Assembly (NCBI GenBank): GCA_907164885.2
Contig: OU015490.1
Location: forward strand, 233,809,332-233,873,331
Length of the DNA stretch: 64,000 bases
Origin: Dolomedes plantarius
Lineage: Eukaryota > Arthropoda > Arachnida > Araneae > Dolomedidae
Direction of reading: 5' to 3'
Below, one piece after another: positions 56,687 to 64,000 of the stretch. The notes under the pieces are model-generated. The model ran no database searches, was not told the origin of the DNA, and worked only from the letters and a program-made list of their open reading frames with translations. The translations under genes and the position numbers were made by a program. Every line of letters starts with the position of its first letter. The stretch's first letter is position 1.

Positions 56687-57902
56687 GGGGACTCGGTACC
56701 GTTTAAAAAAAAAAAAAAAAATATTTTAAGTATTTCAATATACAATGTAATTGTATTGCATTTTAGCAGTCAATTTAAAACATATTCTGAAAAGTAAAAT
56801 TTATATTAACAGTAAATTTAATTAAAATTTAAAAAATTTAATTTTTTTTCAATTTTTAAAAATCCTTATAATTTTTCCAAAAATAATATTTTCGCTCCAT
56901 TTTTTATAGAAAATGCATCTAAGTCTACTACATAAAACTTGGCATGGATTTTTTAGATACCTTTAACATTACATTTTTTCATTTGCAGTGAAAAACTATG
57001 AAATCTGACAGTTTGTTGTATGTTTTCGAATATAAAAAAAGAAATAAGCATGTTATTGCATAATTCCATATGCCAAGTTTTATTCCATACATAATAAAAA
57101 AAAATTATAAAAAGTTTAATACTTGTGTATTAAATACAAAAAAGAGTTTTAGCACTTTTACTGCATAAATATCAAGAAAAACAAACATGGAGAAAAAGCC
57201 ATTTAAAGTTTTCATTTGTTAAAAAAAGTCCCTTTAATTGAAATTATATACAAATTTTACGGGTATTTATAATACTCATATAAAATAAAGCATATATTAA
57301 ACATTTTATCTATCCAACTTCAATATAAAATATTTATGCAATTTTAAAAACATGTCAATGAACTGTTGAAAACAGAGTCGACAATAGTTGCTCTTGGTTT
57401 AAGGTATTTTTAAAAATTCAACAAATAAATCGTAGTGTTAATTCCATGCTAAGTGTTAGGAAGCATATAATAAAGAATATGTATAATTTTTTTAAAATTT
57501 CTATCTAAATTATTAAAAGAGTTATAACGTTTTCAAAATATGAAGTTAAGAAAAAGATACCATCAAGAAAAAACAAATCATGCTACTTGAAAAAGTCATA
57601 CCTCAAATTTGTATAAAATTAATGTGGAACAAGATTTGATACTTCTTTCGATCTGGTGAGCAAAAAAATAATAAATTCAATATTAATTTGAATTTTCAGG
57701 TTATTGGAAAAAAATGACACGCCCACTTTAATTGGTCACTTGTCCCTTTAATTTTCTGACATCATTATAAAAAATCTAAATAACTTTTAAAGTATTGAAG
57801 ATACGACTTTGAAATTTTGTGATTATATATAGAAAGGTGGGGACAATAATTTGAGTCAATAAAAAATTGATATGTTGACCATTTTGAAGGTACTGTGTCC
57901 CC
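56687..57902. mobile_element. MITE of 1216 bp with TCAA target duplication
   Basis: The ends GGGGACTCGGTACC and GGTACTGTGTCCCC are inverted, flanked by TCAA on both sides (56683-56686, 57903-57906). Removal restores collinearity of the surrounding Tc1 element with the copy at 60970. The ends resemble those of the TTAA family, with a variant target. The interior is AT-rich and non-coding. Confidence 0.85.
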
Positions 57903-58711
57903 TCAATGGGAGAGAGATCCGGAGAACATGCAGGCCAATGTAGCAATGATCAAGCCCGAAGACAAGCAGTAGGAACTCTCGCCGTGTGCGAGCGGGCATT
58001 ACCTTGTTGAAATGTAAGCCCGGGATGTCGTGATATGAAGGGCAGCACGACGGGGCATAGAATATCGTCGACGTACCGCTGTTCTGTAAGGGTGCCGCGG
58101 ATGACAACCAAAGGGGTCCTGCTCTGAAATTAAATGGCACACTTGACCATCACTCCCGGTTGTCGTCCCGTATGGCAAAACACAGTCTGGTTGGTATCCC
58201 ACCGCTATCCAGGGCTTCTCCAGACACGTATTCGCTGGTCATCGGGGCTCAATTCGAAGCGGGTCGTATCACTAAAGACAATTATATTCCAGTCACTGAC
58301 ATTCTAGGTCGAATGTGTCCGATATCACTGCAAACGGGCTTGTCGGTGTACAGATGTTAATGGTAGTCGGCGCAAGGGGTTCCGCGAGCTCAGTTCCCTT
58401 TCTCTGAGCCGCCTATGAATGGTCCTTGCGGTCACTGAAGCACCAGTTGCACGTACGATCGATGGTAATGATGAATCTGGGGTTATGAGTGTCTCTATGA
58501 TAATTGCACTTTCTATCGTTTCTCTAGGTCGACTGCTTCCTTCTTGACCCTGTGTTCGGCCATGGTTAACCCATTCCTCCCAACATCGTCTAATAGTGGC
58601 ATCGCTCCTATCCAAATGTCGAGCGATTCGCCGATTAGACCAACCGGCTTCTTTGAGCCCAACTACAAGTCCTCTTTCAAATGCTGACATCTGCGCATAT
58701 TGTTCGCGCAC
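57903..58711 (-). pseudogene. Tc1-like transposase, N-terminal and central parts
   Basis: From 58711 the minus strand encodes 128 residues beginning MREQYAQMSAFERGLVVGLK, with the first helix-turn-helix (SNRRIARHLDRSDATIRRCW), a linker and the second helix-turn-helix (TARTIHRRLRERELSSRNPL). After a frame break near 58325 the downstream parts are readable: DTRSPLVVI-like sequence and TFQQGNARSHTAR. In the last, the second catalytic aspartate (normally FQQDN) is a glycine. The remainder (PACSPDLSPIE-like) reaches the MITE at 57902 and resumes from 56682 with IEYVW. The protein is inactive through mutation and interruption. Confidence 0.82.
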
Positions 58712-58957
58712 ATGTTAGCAAGGCGTAGTTACTGTCTGCCTGATTACATGGAATGAAATTCGTAAAGAATTTATGCCCTTTAATCGAAATTTCTCATCTT
58801 TATTATCCTGCCAGTTGCGCAGTTAAGATGCTCTGTAGCGCCATATGTTCATCAATTAGCCTACAAACTTCAAAATTTTGCATTTTCCGTCAAAACCTGT
58901 AGCATATCAATTTGTGTCCAATTTGTGGTGCGTCTTTTTTTTTACGGTCTAAGAGTG

Positions 58958-60631
58958 TATGTCTTTTATTCTACATTTACAAACAAATTTTACAGCATAA
59001 ATTTTAAATCTACTTATACCCAAGCTTAGCGGAAAATTTAGAGGTATTTCTGACTGGTTTCAAATAAAAGCATGGAATTTTATAAAAGAAAAAAATATTT
59101 ACGAATTCTTTATGAAGATCAGTGACTCTCATTTCAATAGGGTGGAAATACCTCCTTCATTAGCATTTATAAACAAGCAGTATGTTTATTAAACTATGTT
59201 ACTTTCTTTAGAAGGCTTTATTAACACCTTTTAGCTTAGTATCTGCCTTATGTGTTATATTACTTTTTATTTACCTTTTTAAAAGTATTTTTCGATACAA
59301 CCTCTTGATCTCTAAATTTGTTACTTTAAATTCTTTTAAAAGGACATTACTTCGTCACACGTTCTCTTTTGATTAGGCTTAATTTATTCTGCTTCGATAA
59401 ATTTCAGCCTCTACCAATGAAGAACTATTGCTTTATTTCCACTGATATAATGAGAATCAAACCCATAGTTTTAGTATCATATTAATTACCCTTAATACTT
59501 AGGGTGACCCTCTATTCATAAGTAATGAAGGATTGAAATTTACATCGATTTTGCAACAAAATTTAAATTTCTTGATCATTTTGGAATATGAATTGTTCAT
59601 TCCTAGTTATTTTGAAACGTAATTTATTTGAGCTTATCAGTTTTTTAAGACATTATAAATTGATTTGCCGACTTTAAAAAATCAGGATTTTTTTCCATTT
59701 TTTTTTCTGGTCGTTTACTGCCAAATGAAAATTGCCATTCTTGCTCTACATTTTTAAATAAAATAGTCTTAATTCAACTAAAATAAACATCTTTCAGTCT
59801 ACAAAAGACAGCAAGCAATCAATGAAATTTATCGGAAGCAAATTGAGGAACGTTTAATATATTCTAAAAAAGATTTATATAATTCAGCTTTTTTTCTTAT
59901 AAAACAGATTTAAGAGGGAAAAAAGCTTACGTAAAAAAACTGTCTTTGTTATGCATAATTTCCACATCATTAGCATTGATTTTACACTTTTTATTGAAAT
60001 GAAAAGGGCAGAAATCTATACGAGACGGATCATCATCTGTTCGACACACCTTTGAAATTAAAAATCGATATAAAAATCAATAAAAGCACCAAATTTACTT
60101 TTTCTAAATATGTTTATACATAGTTTTTTTACATTTTTTATAAGCGATGATATTTTAACTATCGCAAAAGTTTATACGGGAAATATACATTAAACGCTTG
60201 CCTTTTAATTGTTTGCATAATAAAGTTCACACGGAAAACGATCCGTTCTATAAAAACCTCAGCAATTGCCATTTATCTAGTTAAATGGGAGTCTTAGGTA
60301 TGTAGCAAAATTATTTCTTTGGAAAAGCAGCCAAATTTGCTAATGTTGCTTTAGGCTTAAAACAAAGGAAAAAGAAGGGAGATATTTTAATATTTAGAAA
60401 TGTGGCAATATTAAAAAATATTGTCATTCAAAGCATTATGTAGGCAACTTAGTAATCTGTATGGAGAGATCGTTGGAATGCTACGATCATTTTGAGCTTC
60501 ATGACGGCTAATTTCAAAGGAATTAAGGCGTCTTGGTCCCACAACTAAACTTCACTATTCGAGAGAGGACAAAGCCGTTCGCTAGAGTTAAGCTCTTTAT
60601 TAGTTTTGTTACTTCGAATGATATACTCGTA
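58958..60631. other. AT-rich sequence, no gene seen
   Basis: About 1.67 kb between the two Tc1-like copies. No supported frame, repeat or regulatory feature. Confidence 0.45.
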
Positions 60632-62035
60632 CAATCTTAGACAAAAAAAAAAACGACGCTCCAAGAAGGAGTTATTCGAAGGATACGAAAATCGGTAGAT
60701 GTGATGTACGTGTACAGAAAAACAAATGATTACAATATGAGAAAAAATGGGTGATTTATTCAAGAGAAAGAGCTTTACAAAGTGAAAAAGTGAATAACGC
60801 GTTGATCCACCTCTGGCCCTTATGCAAGCAGTTATTCGGCTTGGCATTGATTGATAGATGTAGCGGATGTCCTCCTACGAGATATCGTGCAAAACTCTGT
60901 CCAATTGGCCCTTTAAATCGTCAATATCCCTAGGTGGTTGGAGGGGGCCCTGCCCAAAATGCTCCAAACGTGCTGAATGGGGGAGAGATCCGGTTACCTT
61001 GCTGGCCAAGGTAGCGTTGGGCAAGCAAGAATACAAGCAGTAGAAACTCTCGCCAAGTGCGGGTGGGCATTATCTTGGTGAAATGTAAGCCAAGTATGAC
61101 CTGATATGAAGGGAAAGACAACGGGGTGTAGAATATCGTCGATGTACCGCTATGCTGTAAGGGTGCCCCGATGACAACCAAAGGGGTCCTGCTATGAAAT
61201 GAAATGTCACGCCAGACCATCACTCCTGGTTGTCGGCCCGTATGGGGGAAGACAGTGGGTTGGTACCCCACCGCTATCCAGGGCGTCTTCAGACACGTAT
61301 TCGCTGGTCATCGGTACTCATTTCAAAGCCGGACTAATCACTGAAGACAAATTCTACTGCAGTCAGTGACATTCCATGTCGAATGTGCCCGACACCACAG
61401 CAAACGGGCTTGTCGATGGTAGTCGGCGCAAGGGGTGCCGTGATCTTATCCTCCTTTCTCTGAGCGGCCTATGAATGGTCCTTGTTGTCAATGAAGAACC
61501 GGTTACACGTACGATCGATGATAATGATGATTCTGGGGCTGTGAAGGCCGCTCTTTCCTTTTTGACGCTCTGTTCGGCCATGTTTTCCCCCATTCCTGCC
61601 AACATCGTCTAATAGTGGCATCGCTTCTATTCAAATGTCGAGCGATTCGCCGATTAGACGATCCGGCTTCTTTGAGTTCAACTTCAAGTCCTCTCTCTGA
61701 AATTCTGACATCTGCGCATATTTTTCGCGCACCTGTATGCCAAGCACAGTTATTATCTACTTGAGTACACGGAATGAAATTCTCAAAGAATTTATGACTT
61801 GGAATCGATATTTCTCCTCTTTAATATCCTGCCAGTTTCGCAGCTAAGATGCGCTGCAGCATCACATGTTCATCCATTGACCACCGAACTTTAAAATTTT
61901 GCATTTTCCTGTATGCATATCAATCCTGTATTGATATGCTTATAGGTTGCATATATTGATATGCAACCTGTCTGCATATCAATTTTTGTCCAATTTGCAT
62001 TACCCCTTCTTAGTGCGTCGTTTTTTTTTAGAGTG
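60632..62035 (-). mobile_element. Tc1-like element, full length, 1404 bp
   Basis: The left end CAATCTTAGACAAAAAAAAA followed by ACGACGC and the right end GCGTCG...TTTAGAGTG are inverted, with TA on both sides (60630-60631, 62036-62037). It contains a degenerate minus-strand transposase homologous to that at 57903-58711. A small TA-rich inverted duplication (GCATATCAATCCTGTATTGA...TTGATATGCAACC) lies near the right end at 61913-61985. Confidence 0.85.
60930..61730 (-). pseudogene. Tc1-like transposase, multiple frameshifts
   Basis: The minus strand carries the same segments as the neighbouring copy: QMSEF...RRIARHLNRSDATIRRCW across a frame break, a second helix-turn-helix (TTRTIHRPLRERRIRSRHPL), VMVWRDISFHSRTPLVVIG and FHQDNAHPHLAR. 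In this copy the second catalytic aspartate is retained, unlike the glycine at the same place in copy 1. At least three frameshifts prevent a full-length protein. Comparison of the two copies allows the ancestral arrangement to be recognised, but neither is functional. Confidence 0.8.
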
Positions 62036-62037
62036 TA

Positions 62038-63659
62038 AAATCTTAAGTATAACAAAGTTTCGTACAGCATTTAAACTGAACCATCCGACAATGAACATGA
62101 TGCATTATCACGCAGATTAGCAGGTTTGTCAATTCGTCTTCTAGCGATGGCATCTGGAGCTCTACTCCCCTTGCTGGAATGGGTTGGTCTTTCTAAATCT
62201 CTTCCGAACCTTCTGGAACCATCTAGATTTCTTTTTAGAAACTCCAGGAGGTTCAAATAGAGACATTCCGACGGTGTTTAATGACTTCTGGTGTCCTAAA
62301 TGATGATGAGGCCAAGACAGCGCTACCACATAGGTCATGCTAATGAAAAATAATTATCCCCAAATTTAACTGCCGCTTTAGAGTATAGGCCAGTTGGATC
62401 AAGGATGGATGCCATGTAGCTACATAACCTACAGCTATAAGCTGTTCCCAAAAATTCAGCAACAGCACTGAAACAGATTTTAGTACCCAATATACAGATT
62501 TTAGTACCCAAACCATTCAGAAAAAATTCTGTACCAAAATAGTAAAGGAATTATTAAGATTTAAAATATGACAGCTGGGAAAATTATCGCTTATGAACCT
62601 TTGATTAAAAGTTCTTAATTCATTTTATAACTTTCCCTCACTTGACTTCATGACATGAAGTCATAATAAGGAATCATAATAAGTCCTTAAGGAAGATATA
62701 AGGAATTTTTAAAAGTATTTTTCTCTTCTCGCGTTGTTTCTTCTGAGATACATACGTAGTCTATCTTATGTATGTAAAACGTGTCATATAAAATTCATAT
62801 TTCAACAATTATGAAGATATGGAGTGTGCACCCTGAAGTAACCCTGTATCTGTAGAAAATTCAATGAACAATGAATTAGATATTTAATTATTGAATAACA
62901 ACTACTAAAATACTGTTGCTTCAGAAAAGTAATAAAGTATAAGAATTTACGAAACTTACTTATTTTTAATTTCCTAAAATTATGAAAATGTTATCATACT
63001 TTTTGGTATTAAGTTTTAATTCTTCCTTTTGATTATTAAACTAAAAATTGTTAGAATTAAATTTTTTTTAAATTATTATTTAAAAATTATTTTTTTTATT
63101 TATTACCCGCACTATGTTGATAATTTCCTAAGAGTTATGAACGAACCAATGCAATTTCCTTCTTGAAATAACGTGTAGCTATTATAATAAAACTAATCGA
63201 TTAAAATATATTGAATTTAGTTATCTAAAAATTAATCTTTATTTATGTGTAATATTGAAATTACGCTAAAATGTTCATAATTTAGGAGTAGCTGGTGATC
63301 CAACGAGCCATTGTTGAGTAGTAATTTTGTATATCTTCGACATCGTTTAGCTTTCGTAACACCTCATTTAGATTTTTCCTCTGTGTGATCTCATCACTAG
63401 TGAGTTCAGAGGAATGATACAACGTATTTTTTATAAACTTATTAGGGAAATAATATTGGATACTTAAAATAAAATTAAAATTTTTTAAGATCGTTGTTGA
63501 ATACGTATATATTCAAAAAACCATTATTGTAAAAAAAAGAGAGAAAAGAAATTTACAGTATAGATCCCATGTGGTGTATCTCTCAAGCGTACATAATCCT
63601 CACTTACAGAATAGACCTCTACGAGAACTATAGAATAAGACTAGGTATTCGTTGTAATC
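62038..63659. other. AT-rich end region with one polar open frame
   Basis: 62256-62071 (minus) is an open frame starting MNLLEFLKRNLDGSRRFGRD, polar and basic, which I do not recognise. It lacks a signal peptide and dibasic sites, so I do not count it with the neuropeptide genes. The rest is AT-rich without features. Confidence 0.35.
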
Positions 63660-64000
63660 ATCTTATCCTTCTTCCGTGAATTCTTGAACGCCTTTACAGG
63701 TAGCCACCTAGCATAATGAACATTCAATTGTTTCCCAATGCCATTAAACATATGCCATCGGCATTTGAAATTATGTCTTCCAAGCAATAACATATTATAT
63801 ACAATGTTGTTAGTATTTCCCGATTTTCTTTTGCAAATTATGTAAAATTTCTTTGCGCATGAATTTGCTATACTCTAACAATAATTACCTACTCGTATAG
63901 CATATTATTAAACCTTTACAAATAGTACCTTAAATATATTCAAATAAAACCATTTTGAAAATTTTTTCTCGGCATATCACGATGATATAGTTGAAAACAA
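63660..64000. repeat. dispersed repeat, uninterrupted copy (empty site)
   Basis: Collinear with 49070-49222 plus 49765-49970. Where the other copy has the 542-bp insertion, this one reads straight through (AACATATTATATACAATGTT). It runs to the window edge. Confidence 0.85.

Larger units (their letters stand above)
56560..58957 (-). mobile_element. Tc1-like element, 5'-truncated and split by a MITE
   Basis: Collinear with the element at 60632-62035. The right end (CGTC...GGTCTAAGAGTG, TA at 58958-58959) is intact. The left part stops at about 56560, losing the left inverted repeat. The 1216-bp MITE at 56687-57902 interrupts it. Transposase coding is on the minus strand. Confidence 0.82.

Noticed and set aside
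62071..62256. Possible further neuropeptide precursor because of SRRFGRD
   Set aside because: No signal peptide, no dibasic site before the putative peptide and no similarity to the three precursors. Listed only as unrecognised.

Overview
The window looks like AT-rich nuclear DNA of an arthropod, most likely a chelicerate and probably a spider. That is an inference from split genes with phase-1 introns of several kb, CAPA/periviscerokinin-type neuropeptide precursors, a dense load of Tc1/mariner, pogo, hAT, TTAA-type, Helentron-like, SINE and LTR elements, and long (TA)n arrays. There is no bacterial gene organisation and no rRNA or tRNA gene.

The main content is a cluster of three paralogous neuropeptide genes. 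Gene 1 (plus; exons 17634-17703 and 22827-23164) is complete, with TATA box, signal-peptide exon, phase-1 intron, three amidated-peptide units and an AATAAA. Gene 3 (minus; exons 45080-44996 and 37666-37452) is hidden because its exons are short and its intron holds a 4.1-kb LTR retrotransposon and a 0.6-kb TA array. Its second exon encodes the same EEEKRQGLIPLVRLGR block as gene 1 with eight synonymous changes and no amino-acid change. Gene 2 (minus; exons 55768-55684 and 52200-51389) has an expanded second exon with an 89-codon tandem duplication carrying two VKMIPRVGR units plus a terminal IFIPRIGR. Genes 2 and 3 share a duplicated promoter/exon-1 block. All three have a TATA box and an upstream TGATGTCA (CRE-like) site. 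Gene 1 and gene 3 converge; genes 3 and 2 are in tandem. The likely products are amidated hormones acting on G-protein-coupled CAPA/pyrokinin-type receptors.

Layout. 0-17.4 kb is almost entirely repeats: a Tc1 element, SINEs, hAT elements, a mariner relic and TA arrays, plus one possible orphan first exon at 12046-12100. 17.4-23.3 kb is gene 1. 23.4-37.2 kb is a transposon graveyard with deletion derivatives of Tc1/mariner elements, an inverted pair of TTAA-flanked MITEs and CRE-containing Helentron-like repeats. 37.2-45.3 kb is gene 3 with the intronic LTR element. 45.3-51.1 kb is repeats, including a Helentron-like insertion with an intact paralogous empty site at 63.8 kb. 51.1-55.9 kb is gene 2. 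56-64 kb holds two Tc1-like elements, one split by a MITE.

All calls come from reading the sequence by eye. Family names for transposons rest on recognisable motifs, terminal repeats and target duplications, not on database searches.
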